Source of the DNA: Aureliella helgolandensis
Lineage (GTDB): Bacteria; Planctomycetota; Planctomycetia; Pirellulales; Pirellulaceae
Assembly (NCBI RefSeq): GCF_007752135.1
Contig: NZ_CP036298.1
Coordinates: 2,728,001-2,792,000, forward strand
Direction: 5' to 3'
Length of the DNA: 64,000 nt
Shown here: positions 17,766-25,869 of the stretch, one piece after another
Layout of the letters: every line of letters begins with the position of its first letter
How positions within the stretch are numbered: position 1 is the first letter of the stretch
Notes under the pieces: model-generated
The model's database searches: none
The model's input: only the letters and a program-made list of their open reading frames with translations
Told to the model about the DNA's origin: nothing
Translations under genes and position numbers: made by a program

Positions 17766-18115
17766 GTTTGAATGACTAGCGGGTGTAACTCCGTCTGAGT
17801 AGCTATTAGCCACAGGCTCAGTATCTAGGCTTGCTATAAGGCACTGTGCCGAAGTCGTCGGTTGACATGTAGTCAAGAAAGGTAACGAGGATGAAAGGGA
17901 CTGGCTGTCCCGCCCTGAACGAGATTGAGCTCCGAAATTTGGTTTCTGTTGGAATCTGCCCAAGGTGTTTGCATGCTGGAAGGCAATGCTTGCTGACGCG
18001 TTTTTGGCGAGCGGCAGTGGGAGTCCCGGAGTCGAAGATCCATTCGCGCTAACCACCAAGACATTCAAGTAACCAGTGAGGCCCAGACGCTCTTGAACTT
18101 ACATGAAATCCAATC

Positions 18116-19633
18116 ATGGAAGCATTGAGTATGCTTAACAAGCCTAACAAGCGAGAGCGGCAAATGGCGTTCTGGGAGTCGGATGACCGAATAGTACCAC
18201 TGACGCGTGAAATCCGATCACGTGAAACAAAGCTGGGTAATGCCAGTGGAGGGAAGGCGGTCAAGCTAACACGCGGTCCAGACCGGGCAGTGTCCGTGCA
18301 CAGAGACGGGGAACCACTGCTAACCCGGCTGGACTGCATCACTAGTCAGGCAGTCCGCGACCCAGCGACAGTGTTCAACAACTTATTCAGTCTGTTGAGC
18401 TACGAGTTGCTGTACGAAGCGTATTGTCAACTGAAACGAGGCAAAGCACCGGGTGGCGATGGCCGCACCTTGGAGGATTATGGGCAGAACGTGATCGCCA
18501 ACCTGCGTTCACTAGTAATCCACCTCCATCGCGGCAGCTATCGTCCTCAACCGAGTCTGCGTCGGGACATACCGAAAGGCAATGGCCAGACGCGTCCACT
18601 GGGTATCGCTTGCGTGGAAGAAAAGGTCGTACAGCGTGCGATCGTTAAGGTGCTGGAAAGAATCTATGAAGTCGACTTCGTCGACAACTCGTATGGCTTC
18701 CGACCAGGCCGCAGCTGCCACCGAGCTTTGAGTCAACTCGGCTCGATCATCGCCACGCGAAAAGTGAACTTCATTCTGGATGCAGATATTCGCGCGTTTT
18801 TCGATACAGTATCGCACGAACAGTTATTAGAACTGCTGGGGCGACGCATCTCGGACCCGCGCATGCTGCGACTGATCGAAAGGCTACTGACTGCGGGCGT
18901 GTTGATCGAAGGCCAACGTCACGACACGGACGAAGGCGTTCCGCCAGGCTCGTGTTTGTCCCCGCTGTTAGCCAATGTCTATCCGCACTACGTCCTGCAC
19001 CAACGGTTCTCGGACGAAGTGAAGCCTAGGCTCCAGGGCGAGGCTTACTTGATTCGATATGCGGACGATACCGTGTTCGCGTTTGAACGCGTCGACGATG
19101 CGAAACGCTTTCAAGAAGTGTTGGTCAAGCGTTTGGCCAAGTACTCGTTAGAAGTTGCACAGGAGAAGACGAAACTGATTCGTTTCGGCCGCTTTGCTCA
19201 CCGCGACTGCCAGCAGTTGGGGGAAGGGGCTCCGAGCACTTTCGACTTCCTGGGCTTGACACACTACTGCGGCAGAAGTCGCGCAGGCAAGTTCAAGCTG
19301 AAAAGGAAAACTGCTACGAAGAAGTTCCGACAGAAGGTCGCTTCGCTGAAAGAATGGTTCCGTGAGAACCTGACGACTCCGATCGCCTCAGTCTGGCCGA
19401 CGCTCAATGCGAAACTCAGTGGTCACTATCAATACTATAATGTCAATGATAATTGGCGTTGGTTGCTGAAGTACCGTGAAGTCGCACGTCGTCTTGGCTT
19501 TCGCTGGATGCGTCGCCGGAGCCATAAGGGCTCTGTGCTCAGTTGGCCGAAGTACCGCCTGTTCTTGGATCGCAACCCGTTGGCACTTCCTGGCCGGATC
19601 ACGGACTTGATTGCCATGAGCCGCAGTGTGTGA
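18116..19633 (+). CDS. ltrA: Group II intron reverse transcriptase/maturase
   Basis: A 505-residue protein encoded inside the intron; it assists splicing and copies the intron into DNA during retrohoming. RT motifs are visible in order: RRDIPKGNGQTRPLGIACVEEKVVQ (RT2), YGFRPGRSCHRAL (RT3), LDADIRAFFDTVSHE (RT4), GVPPGSCLSPLLANVYPH (RT5), and the catalytic YADD at residues 315-318. The C-terminal maturase region contains LNAKLSGHYQYYNVNDN. No HNH endonuclease motif follows, so the protein looks endonuclease-free, as in many bacterial introns. Catalytic residues are all present and the frame is intact, so the intron may be active. ATG 18116 is the natural start. Confidence 0.93.
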   Translation: MEALSMLNKPNKRERQMAFWESDDRIVPLTREIRSRETKLGNASGGKAVKLTRGPDRAVSVHRDGEPLLTRLDCITSQAVRDPATVFNNLFSLLSYELLYEAYCQLKRGKAPGGDGRTLEDYGQNVIANLRSLVIHLHRGSYRPQPSLRRDIPKGNGQTRPLGIACVEEKVVQRAIVKVLERIYEVDFVDNSYGFRPGRSCHRALSQLGSIIATRKVNFILDADIRAFFDTVSHEQLLELLGRRISDPRMLRLIERLLTAGVLIEGQRHDTDEGVPPGSCLSPLLANVYPHYVLHQRFSDEVKPRLQGEAYLIRYADDTVFAFERVDDAKRFQEVLVKRLAKYSLEVAQEKTKLIRFGRFAHRDCQQLGEGAPSTFDFLGLTHYCGRSRAGKFKLKRKTATKKFRQKVASLKEWFRENLTTPIASVWPTLNAKLSGHYQYYNVNDNWRWLLKYREVARRLGFRWMRRRSHKGSVLSWPKYRLFLDRNPLALPGRITDLIAMSRSV

Positions 19634-19658
19634 GATATTAGTGACAAGTGTTAGCTGG

Positions 19659-19691
19659 GAGCCGGATGCTTTAACTGGGCTAGTCCGGTTC
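19659..19691 (+). ncRNA. Group II intron domain V
   Basis: GAGCCGGATGC pairs with the distal GTCCGGTTC to form the typical 33-34-nt hairpin, including the AGC catalytic triad in the first stem. It begins 26 bases after the RT stop. The following TGAGAGGGG would begin domain VI. Confidence 0.8.
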
Positions 19692-19841
19692 TGAGAGGGG
19701 ACGCATGTACAATTGAGTATGGCCGTAATATTGTGACACCACAAAGAGGAAACTCGTGGCAACCGATGAACACAAACCTCGACCTAAACTTGAAAGACTG
19801 CGTCCTAATCGCCCTCCGTTCCGGAGGTTAGTCTGATTTTG

Positions 19842-19885
19842 CCAAATCATCGATCGCCGGAACGAGGTGATCCTATTCGTTATTT
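19842..19885 (+). repeat. attC-like site, 3' half (split by group II intron)
   Basis: ATCGATCGCCGGAACGAGG, GTGATCC and a terminal GTTATTT. It has no complementary 5' arm adjacent; the best partner is the half-site at 17730-17765 on the other side of the intron. Confidence 0.5.
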
Positions 19886-19910
19886 GCCACAGCACCGCGA
19901 GACCGCAATC

Positions 19911-20552
19911 ATGCAATACCTCACACGGCTCCTGATCACAGGCGTTGCCGTACTGGTGGGCTGCACTGGCAAGCAACCGAATCCGACCAATGTTCCGTCG
20001 AAGCCTCAACATCTCATCATGAGCGAAGGAAACGCGACAAGCGACGGGCTCTCTGTATCCAGCGGCAACGTAGTCGTCATCGAAAACCAACCGGGGATTG
20101 CATTCGCTACGGTTACAATACCCAAGCAACCTAAGAGAGTCGCATATTTTTTGGTGTTCAACCACGATGGACCGAATGTCGGCGTGAAGACTGAAAGCGA
20201 AAGTAGCGGGGCAAGCGGCAACACGTTTCATACCATCAACACCTACGGCAAAGAATGCACCGCCAACTACGAAGTTGTCCTGCAAGAAGAAACGGAAGCG
20301 GTCAAAACAGAAACCGTTTCAATTGACGACAAAGCCTACGATTCATCCAAAGGTCGGGTGTTTCTCATCGACATGAAGCTTGATCCGCCAAACGTTACGC
20401 AAGTCAATCTGCACATGCCAAATAACGTGCCGGATCTGAAAGTGGAGACAGATGCCACTCGGCAGTTCGGCGACGATACCGTGAATGCGTTACGCAAAGC
20501 TAGCAAGACCGTCAATGAATTCTGCCGATCAATCGAAGCGAAAGGTGGATAA
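19911..20552 (+). CDS. Lipoprotein, hypothetical cassette gene (relative of 14701 gene)
   Basis: A 213-residue product from ATG 19911 with a good lipobox (MQYLTRLLITGVAVLVGC). The middle is a (beta)-rich domain and the C-terminal part, RVFLIDMKLDPPNVTQVNLHMP plus a helical tail, matches the gene at 14701-15372. Its stop TAA lies within the GGATAAC box of the next attC-like site, a typical cassette arrangement. It is followed by a relative of the pseudogene at 15489, so the two-cassette block is duplicated on either side of the group II intron. No catalytic motif. Confidence 0.7.
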   Translation: MQYLTRLLITGVAVLVGCTGKQPNPTNVPSKPQHLIMSEGNATSDGLSVSSGNVVVIENQPGIAFATVTIPKQPKRVAYFLVFNHDGPNVGVKTESESSGASGNTFHTINTYGKECTANYEVVLQEETEAVKTETVSIDDKAYDSSKGRVFLIDMKLDPPNVTQVNLHMPNNVPDLKVETDATRQFGDDTVNALRKASKTVNEFCRSIEAKGG

Positions 20553-20636
20553 CTATCGGTTGCGACGGAGTCCGCGAGTCAATCATTTTGAAGTAGTTGC
20601 TTTTCCTCGCGGCCCCGCTGAACCGTACCGTTATCT
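20547..20636 (+). repeat. attC-like recombination site 5 (well preserved)
   Basis: Outer boxes GGATAAC (20547-20553) and GTTATCT (20630-20636) are complementary over GATAAC/GTTATC. Inner parts TATCGGTTGC and GAACCGTACC pair with unpaired extra bases, and CCGCGAG pairs with CTCGCGG. Length 90 bp. This is the clearest site in the array. Confidence 0.75.
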
Positions 20637-20652
20637 GGCACGAAGAATTCAA

Positions 20653-21300
20653 ATGCGAAAGATGATTCTAAGCGTCTGCCTCTCATTGGTTGCCCTTGCT
20701 GGTACGCCGAGTTGCGCTGGTGATCCGGCTATTCAACTCAACGGCACATGGGAATATGTGGCGGCAATCGAGGCTGATCGTATCACCACATACGATGAGT
20801 CATCAGCAATACAGCTCGTAATCTTGGACAATACGTGGGCGTTGTTCAAGGATGGAAGGCTGATTCAGGGCACTGTCGAAAACGTTGAATACAACAAACA
20901 GACTAGCCCCGTATCGTTCGTTCGCCGTAAGGGCAAAGCTCCGCATATTGTTGGTCACTCCATCGTGAAGCTATATGATGATCATCTGATGTACACGACC
21001 ACCCCAATGGACGCGACCGGATTGGGCTCAACGTCTGGGGCGGTTGGTAATTACGAATCCGATCCGGACGGCGGTGGGGCAAATGTGACCGCTCCGCTCG
21101 GTGGCACGAATGGCGGTGTTGGCCGTCCTTACCAGCATCCGCCAAAATCCTTCTCACCGGAAGGAACGTCCAACGACCAATACATTCTTCGACGAATCAA
21201 CGACTCAACAGCCATGATGAGCCAGATAACAAATGGATTGCACGGGAGTCGGGCGTCGCGAGTTTTGACCGATCAAACTTCCCCCTGCCCGCCCCCGTGA
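20653..21300 (+). CDS. Secreted hypothetical protein, intact relative of the 15489 pseudogene
   Basis: About 215 residues from ATG 20653, sixteen bases after an attC-like site. A signal peptide (MRKMILSVCLSLVALAG) precedes LNGTWEYVAAIEADRITTYDE, a start reminiscent of lipocalin-like TIGR03067 domains. The last 20 or so codons run into the next attC-like site, so the C-terminus (ending in a Pro/Cys-rich tail) is probably an addition relative to the ancestral protein, whose copy at 15489 ends at QVAKR. Two further blocks, HLMYTTTPMDATGLGSTSGA and HPPKSFSPEGTSN, are almost unchanged between the two copies. Function unknown. Confidence 0.7.
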   Translation: MRKMILSVCLSLVALAGTPSCAGDPAIQLNGTWEYVAAIEADRITTYDESSAIQLVILDNTWALFKDGRLIQGTVENVEYNKQTSPVSFVRRKGKAPHIVGHSIVKLYDDHLMYTTTPMDATGLGSTSGAVGNYESDPDGGGANVTAPLGGTNGGVGRPYQHPPKSFSPEGTSNDQYILRRINDSTAMMSQITNGLHGSRASRVLTDQTSPCPPP

Positions 21301-21315
21301 ATCCTGACGTTCGCC
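21224..21315 (+). repeat. attC-like recombination site 6 (well preserved)
   Basis: Starts AGATAAC and ends GTTCGCC. The arms ATGGATTGCACGGGAGTCGG and CCGCCCCCGTGAATCCTGAC are complementary apart from extra bases on the 5' arm. Length 92 bp. Confidence 0.75.
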
Positions 21316-21344
21316 CGTCAATTAGGCCGCTCACTCGTAATCGG

Positions 21345-22019
21345 ATGTTTACCTTGCTGAAGACTTTACCTACCGCATGCTTGGTGTTTATTGCCCTTGC
21401 TTCAACGTCCGCGTTGCTAAACGCAGGTGTCATTGACGCAACCTCTCTTGAAACCATCCTGCGGAGCATCGAGGGCGAGTCCGAACACGACATCGCGGTC
21501 ATTAAAAAGCTGGTGCGCGAGTCAAGCGATGGCTTGGATGCCTCCGATCCGAAGGCAATAGAACAGGCCATGGACCGAGTTCGCAGCAAATTGCACGGTA
21601 AAACCGTCGGTGGCGTTGTATTGGAAGTCGCCATTCTGCAGAACGCAAGAGACAGTGCGCTGGAGCAAAAAGCTAAGACAATTGTTAGAGAGTATCGGTC
21701 GCGTTGGAAAAAGCGAATCGCAAGCTTTCGGTCTGTTGACGTGGGAATGACGAAGGATCAACTTGTAAAGTTGCTCGGCGCGCCGGACTTTCAGTCAAAC
21801 TCGGAGTCGGTAGAAAATTATCTGTATGGATGCGATGCGGCGCACAATGAAGAACAAATCTGGCTCCTGAAGATTGCCGTGGAAATCATCGACGGAAAAG
21901 TCTCGGATGTCAAACGAATGGACAGCCATATCGGAATCGAGGATGCTTCGCTGCCGAAAGAAGTGAATTCGGGCACAGGCTCAATACCATCTTCTACGTC
22001 AAGATTAGATTCTCGTTAA
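21345..22019 (+). CDS. Secreted hypothetical protein with C-terminal SmpA/BamE-like motif
   Basis: About 224 residues from ATG 21345, thirty bases after an attC-like site; a GTG at 21297 lies inside that site and is unlikely. A signal peptide (LPTACLVFIALASTSALLNAG) is followed by a helical, charged middle and the motif VDVGMTKDQLVKLLGAPDFQ, which matches the short GMTxxQVxxLLGxP signature of BamE/SmpA-like domains. In BamE the domain sits at the outer membrane; that role here is only a guess. The C-terminus is Ser-rich. Cassette gene, plus strand. Confidence 0.65.
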   Translation: MFTLLKTLPTACLVFIALASTSALLNAGVIDATSLETILRSIEGESEHDIAVIKKLVRESSDGLDASDPKAIEQAMDRVRSKLHGKTVGGVVLEVAILQNARDSALEQKAKTIVREYRSRWKKRIASFRSVDVGMTKDQLVKLLGAPDFQSNSESVENYLYGCDAAHNEEQIWLLKIAVEIIDGKVSDVKRMDSHIGIEDASLPKEVNSGTGSIPSSTSRLDSR

Positions 22020-22026
22020 GCAAAGC

Positions 22027-22120
22027 GGCGAACCAACGGTTGAGCGTGAGCGGCGGGCGGTCCACGTCCGCTTCGAAGCAACGTTTTCTGGCCGTCGCCA
22101 CATTAACCTGGTCGTTCGAC
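22027..22120 (+). repeat. attC-like recombination site 7
   Basis: Outer boxes GGCGAAC and GTTCGAC. The 5' arm CAACGGTTGAGCGTGAGCGG pairs with the 3' arm CGCCACATTAACCTG with several extra bases on the 5' side. Length 94 bp. Confidence 0.65.
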
Positions 22121-22152
22121 GGCAACCGTGGCGTGCATTTTGGATCCAGCGT

Positions 22153-22605
22153 ATGAGCGACCCGACGAACGCATCGCAAACTCAGGTGCCCCGCGGATTT
22201 CGATTTTCACTCGGTACGATGTTGCTCTGGATTGCGATCGGCGCACTCACCACGAATACCATAATCATGAATCGCCAGGTTGCGCGGTTGAAACACGAGG
22301 TCGCATCACAGCAGCCCCTATCTCCCGAAGACGTTGCCCGTCAATTCGAGATCAGGACAACGCTCGGACCGATTACTACCACCGTGAAAGACGTTCGCTA
22401 CTCGTTAGAAGCAGATGCATATAGAGTTAATTTCTCATGGGTTGACGCGGCGAGTGGGAGCACCTGGCACTCGGATATTCGGCTCGAGCATGACGGCTTC
22501 GGTGTCTACTACGGTCAAATCCGAATTGGGCCGTTCATTCAACCACTGGGATACACTGAGTCATTCCCGGTTGCCGTTGAAACCCCGTCGTCATTTGCGG
22601 GCTAG
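22153..22605 (+). CDS. Single-pass membrane protein, duplicated cassette, copy 1
   Basis: A 150-residue product with one N-terminal membrane helix (GTMLLWIAIGALTTNTIIM) and an exported (beta)-rich domain (DVRYSLEADAYRVNFSWVD, then GFGVYYGQIRIGPFIQPLGY). It is nearly identical to 29094-29546, and the 35 or so bases upstream, including the TTTTGGATCCAGCG stretch before the ATG, are also conserved. That indicates duplication of a DNA segment rather than convergent proteins. The domain family is not known to me. Confidence 0.75.
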   Translation: MSDPTNASQTQVPRGFRFSLGTMLLWIAIGALTTNTIIMNRQVARLKHEVASQQPLSPEDVARQFEIRTTLGPITTTVKDVRYSLEADAYRVNFSWVDAASGSTWHSDIRLEHDGFGVYYGQIRIGPFIQPLGYTESFPVAVETPSSFAG

Positions 22606-22731
22606 CATCTCTCAAGCCGATGGACCATGCAATGAACCTGCTCCGGCGATAAAATGTCCATTGCCTAATGAGTGATTTTTCGCCGTCCTGGAGACGGTGT
22701 TCGTTCGGCCTCTTACCGACATGGAGCAACT

Positions 22732-23478
22732 ATGGTGTATATCGTTACAGGGGCATCGCGAGGGATTGGCAACGCTGTTGCGGCAGCCTTGGCAGCACGC
22801 AATTATCCGGTTCTGGCCGTTGCGATCTCAGAGGCTCGCCTACAAATGCTGGCCGACCGATTCCCGGACGTCGTAACACCTGTGGCCGCGGACCTGTCGA
22901 CGCCTGCCGGCATGGATCGGGTCGTTGCTGCCATCCAGCATGGATCTATCCTAGGTGGGATTGTGCACGCGGCTGGATCGCTCATTCCGCTTGAGCCGTT
23001 TCTGTCGCTAAACCCCGCGTCACTGGCTGAGCATTTTCAAATTCATGTAACAGCTCAGATTTCCTTGTGTCAGCGGATCACAGAGAAGGCGTCTGTGGCC
23101 AGAATGCTATTTTTGGACAGCTACTCGGCGTCGACCCCACGAGATGGCTGGGCGGCCTATTCCATTATTAAAGCCGCGGCACAAATGGCCGCTCGCTGTG
23201 CCGCCCAGGAACTGACCAGCACCACGATTGCAAGAGTGTTTCCTGGAGCCGTTAACACACGTATTGTCGAATCCGTATTGGAATCGAATACAGCGACCGC
23301 TACGCAGTTTGCACAGTTAGTTGCAAAAGGGGAAGTCGCGGCACCTGAAGAGGTCGCGTCATTTATCGTGGCATTGCTTGTTGACGCATCACGAGACTTG
23401 GTCAAGTCATTCGATGCGTGGGATTACAATAATCCAGAGCATCGGCTCTTGCTAGAATCTTGCCAGCCAAAGCAGTGA
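22732..23478 (+). CDS. Short-chain dehydrogenase/reductase
   Basis: A 248-residue SDR from ATG 22732. The cofactor motif TGASRGIG is at residues 6-13, the HAAGS equivalent of NNAG near 83, and the catalytic Tyr143 and Lys147 in YSIIK, preceded by the Ser of LDSYSAS. The C-terminal substrate region (PGAVNTRIVESV) and the unusual ending KSFDAWDYNNPEH are intact. SDRs reduce or oxidise carbonyl/hydroxyl groups with NAD(P); the substrate is not predictable. Start chosen over 22672 because the Rossmann fold begins directly after it. The only clearly metabolic enzyme fold of this size in the array. Confidence 0.9.
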   Translation: MVYIVTGASRGIGNAVAAALAARNYPVLAVAISEARLQMLADRFPDVVTPVAADLSTPAGMDRVVAAIQHGSILGGIVHAAGSLIPLEPFLSLNPASLAEHFQIHVTAQISLCQRITEKASVARMLFLDSYSASTPRDGWAAYSIIKAAAQMAARCAAQELTSTTIARVFPGAVNTRIVESVLESNTATATQFAQLVAKGEVAAPEEVASFIVALLVDASRDLVKSFDAWDYNNPEHRLLLESCQPKQ

Positions 23479-23526
23479 ACCTGAGCGGCGAAGCGACGTA
23501 AGCCGAACGAGGCAGAGCAGCGTGTC

Positions 23527-23716
23527 GATTTGATTGAACTCATGTTTCTTCATCGACAGGCCTGGGCAGTGGACTCGTTTTTACCCACCACCCGCTGGCG
23601 AACAAATTTTCCAATTCTGCCCCCTGCCAGCCTTTCAGATTGGAATTCCGCTCTGGGATGTGGATAATTGCCTTGAACATGGGATTATTCTCATTGGTCA
23701 AGGATATTAACCGTTA
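23527..23716. repeat. Dispersed repeat family B, copy 2
   Basis: Second copy of the sequence at 13903-14126, same orientation, lacking the 34-base insertion. It fills most of the gap between the SDR gene and the next cassette. Confidence 0.85.
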
Positions 23717-23749
23717 CCCGACTGAAATGGAACCTCGCTCTAAACGCAA

Positions 23750-24163
23750 ATGGAATCCAGCTACGCCAACACCGATTTTGATCTTCGTTCGTCCAAGCCA
23801 TTCGATGTGTTGAACGCCGAACTTTCGGATGCGTGTTGCATACTCCACTACGCCGAATCGAAAGATGGAACTTGGTCGGCGAGTTACGAGGCCGATAGAC
23901 TGAATGACAGTGCGACAAATGACATCCTCGCATTCATCGGCGTGCTGGACCGCCTTACTGAAGTTGCGAAACAACAGCTTATTGAATGCACAACACGTGA
24001 CTTCAACGTCGGCGTCAACTGCTGGGATACTTGGGGCTACAATATCGGTCTGTCAGCTTCGACCGTTTCTGCCGTTGCAAATGTTGGGTGCTCGATTTCG
24101 TTCACGCTGTATCCGATGCGAGAGCCTGATGGCACGCCCAAGATCGACGAAGACGGCGGGTAA
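23750..24163 (+). CDS. Hypothetical cytosolic protein, cassette gene
   Basis: A 137-residue soluble product from ATG 23750. No signal or membrane segment. It has a (beta)-sheet-like C-terminal half (NVGVNCWDTWGYNIGLSAST, SISFTLYPM) and a helix in the middle. Its TAA stop lies inside the box GGGTAAC that opens the next attC-like site. Size, solubility and context resemble single-domain immunity proteins found elsewhere in this array, but I recognise no family. Confidence 0.55.
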   Translation: MESSYANTDFDLRSSKPFDVLNAELSDACCILHYAESKDGTWSASYEADRLNDSATNDILAFIGVLDRLTEVAKQQLIECTTRDFNVGVNCWDTWGYNIGLSASTVSAVANVGCSISFTLYPMREPDGTPKIDEDGG

Positions 24164-24247
24164 CAATCGGATGCACGACGAGTCGCCGAGTCGTGTTTTT
24201 GAAGTGGAGGATCGCTCGCGGCGACCGCGTGATCCTTGACGTTCGCC
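24158..24247 (+). repeat. attC-like recombination site 8 (well preserved)
   Basis: Starts GGGTAAC (contains the stop of the preceding gene) and ends GTTCGCC. ATCGGATGCAC pairs with GTGATCC plus extra bases, and GTCGCCGAG is matched by CTCGCGGCGAC. Length 90 bp. Confidence 0.75.
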
Positions 24248-24319
24248 GAACTTATTGCCCATTATCACCCCGAGCCCGCTGTGCGTTCCAAAGACAATCC
24301 CTACACCCCGCCGGATGCC

Positions 24320-24538
24320 ATGTCGCCACCTGCAAGTACGCATTCAAGGATATTTTGGATCCGTTCACTTCTGATTCTCGGCGTACTATGTCTCGGCACT
24401 TTTGTCTCGGTTAGCGCAATGTCGGTTGTGCCATCTTCTCGTTGGTTTGTCGAATCGATTTCACTGGTGGGGTTGCTGATTGGTGTGGCTTGCTTTATTG
24501 GTGCGTCGATTCTACGTCGTCCAATGATCCGAAAATGA
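24320..24538 (+). CDS. Small two-pass membrane protein, cassette gene
   Basis: About 72 residues from ATG 24320; the frame is open to 24236, inside the preceding attC-like site, giving a 100-residue alternative. Two hydrophobic segments (FWIRSLLILGVLCLGTFVSV and SISLVGLLIGVACFIGASIL) and a short basic tail. No recognised family. The gene is well placed 73 bases after site 8. Confidence 0.5.
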   Translation: MSPPASTHSRIFWIRSLLILGVLCLGTFVSVSAMSVVPSSRWFVESISLVGLLIGVACFIGASILRRPMIRK

Positions 24539-24611
24539 AACTTATCGCAATTCATGCTCCTGGCAGCATATCGCCGGTGGCGTCGCGCTCGGGTACAATT
24601 CTGTTAATGTG

Positions 24612-24776
24612 ATGGTGACGCCAGCCGGTGGCTCAGCGCCGAACAATCGCGAGTTCGAATTCCCGCGCGGAACATCGCTTCGCCTATTGAACCGTATTGC
24701 GGAGAGGTACGGCCTCACTCCGGTTCTGGAGACCGACAACTTGGTTCGCTGCTCAACTGCTCGAATTGTACAATGA
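24612..24776 (+). CDS. Very small hypothetical ORF between two membrane/attC features
   Basis: A 54-residue frame (MVTPAGGSAPNN through RIAERYGLTPVLETDNL) ending 13 bases before attC-like site 9. The same frame is open back to 24528 with protein-like sequence (YRNSCSWQHIAGGVALGYNS), so the true start may be non-ATG further up or the gene may be the 3' remnant of a longer one. The position directly before an attC-like site is what one expects of a cassette gene. Confidence 0.35.
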   Translation: MVTPAGGSAPNNREFEFPRGTSLRLLNRIAERYGLTPVLETDNLVRCSTARIVQ

Positions 24777-24789
24777 ACTGCTAATGGCC

Positions 24790-24879
24790 AAGTAACAATG
24801 GTATGATTGCGGAGCTGCCGACATCGCGTTTCCAATTGGAGCATCAACCGCGGCGGCCCGGTTGTGCTATTCGTTAATC
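24790..24879 (+). repeat. attC-like recombination site 9 (well preserved)
   Basis: Outer boxes AAGTAAC and GTTAATC. 5' arm GGTATGATTGCGGAGCTGCC, 3' arm GGCGGCCCGGTTGTGCTATTC; CATCAACCGCGG lies ahead of the 3' arm as in other sites. Length 90 bp. Confidence 0.7.
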
Positions 24880-24979
24880 GCACTATTTCATCGCTGCGAT
24901 CGGTCATTCCTCCTTACGTCTTGCACGCGACATGTCACCCCGCCTACCCAAGCGGCCCCGCGTCGCTGCCTGCCCGACA

Positions 24980-25088
24980 CCCCGTGGCGTAGCTTGGCCC
25001 CCTGGGCCGACCACGGGGTTGCTCTGCGGCGCTGTTGAGCGGGGATGCCTTCACGGCCCGGGGGGCCTTGCTACCGGACCATGCTACT
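24980..25088. repeat. Cluster of REP-like palindromes
   Basis: One plus copy at 24989-25009 (GTAGCTTGGCCCCCTGGGCC, nested in an outer CCCCGTGG/CCACGGGG stem), one minus copy at 25052-25074, and a partial minus copy (GGACCATGCTAC) at 25076-25087. They belong to the family also seen at 12.2-12.5 and 60.3-60.4 kb. Confidence 0.7.
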
Positions 25089-25094
25089 GCCTTG

Positions 25095-25760
25095 CTAGGA
25101 CGCGGTGAACAATTGCTCGAGCCATGCGGCCTTTGATGCTACGGCACCGGCTGTTACGAACATGGTCCCGTCGCCATTAACGACGTAATCAATATCGCCA
25201 ACGCGGTGCCGAGCGACGCAGGGGATGTGGGGCGGCGCTCCAAAGGTCCCCACGCTGTGATAGAGCTGGGTTGCAGATGGGCCAACGGTAATTGTCGAGT
25301 GGACACCACCGCTCAAACTGGCGGTCGAGCTCGTGAGGTCGTTCGAGACCGTTCTCGCATAAACGGAGCGGTTGATCACGTCACTGTCGATTTGAATATC
25401 GACCCCCTTTGTCGTGCACAGGGCATTGATCCAAGCGTTGGACAGCGGGTTGCCACGCGGCGGTGGATCGGGAGGGCCAGGTAGTAGTCACCGGCCAATC
25501 GCAATCGTCCGGTCCAGGAGGTGAGCTGCCCCAACACCAGGGCGGATCCTCGGCGGTCCACACGGCCAAAATCCGTTTGTAATTGCTGAGACTGACGGAG
25601 TATTCATCGGCCGACGCCAAATCGGAGGCAATGCCTAGCCCGTCGTAAACGTCCTGGCACGCTTCCAACGAGGTCAACGAGGGGGATTCGCGGCCCACGT
25701 CCCATAGCAACACGCGACGCTCGCAACTGCACTTTCCTGGATTGAGGCACCCGAGTCCCT
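25095..25760 (-). pseudogene. Frameshifted remnant on the opposite strand
   Basis: The minus strand reads as protein but changes frame at least twice. An upstream block (VLLWDVGRESPSLTSLEACQ, then YDGLGIASDLASADEYSVSL and NYKRILAVWTAEDPPW) continues in another frame as TSWTGRLRLAGDYYL and in a third as PLSNAWINALCTTKGVDIQI, SDVINRSVYARTVSND and so on to the stop at 25095. I recall similar hypotheticals in planctomycete and related genomes, with no assigned function. It is the only clearly coding minus-strand sequence within the array apart from the transposase, and it lies next to REP-like palindromes. Confidence 0.5.
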
Positions 25761-25869
25761 TTAGCAACCCTCTACGTCGGCAAATCGCGGGGGTGTCGCC
25801 GCCGTTATCCGATCGAAATCTAGGACCCTGAGCTAAATGACCCAATCGGAGTTTAGCTCTTAGCCCTGT

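Larger units (their letters stand above)
17744..19720 (+). mobile_element. Group II intron with its own reverse transcriptase
   Basis: Non-coding leader (about 17744-18115), an RT gene, and domain V at 19659-19691. The leader is clearly similar to 35762-36100, which shows it is a defined element: shared landmarks include CTGAAC after GTCGAA-like boxes, AAATTTGGTT, CCCAAGGT and AACCAGTGAG. The insertion splits an attC-like site. Class C-attC introns are known to target integron attC sites; assignment to that class is inference. The 5' boundary could lie up to some 15 bases downstream and the 3' boundary is uncertain by tens of bases. Confidence 0.75.
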
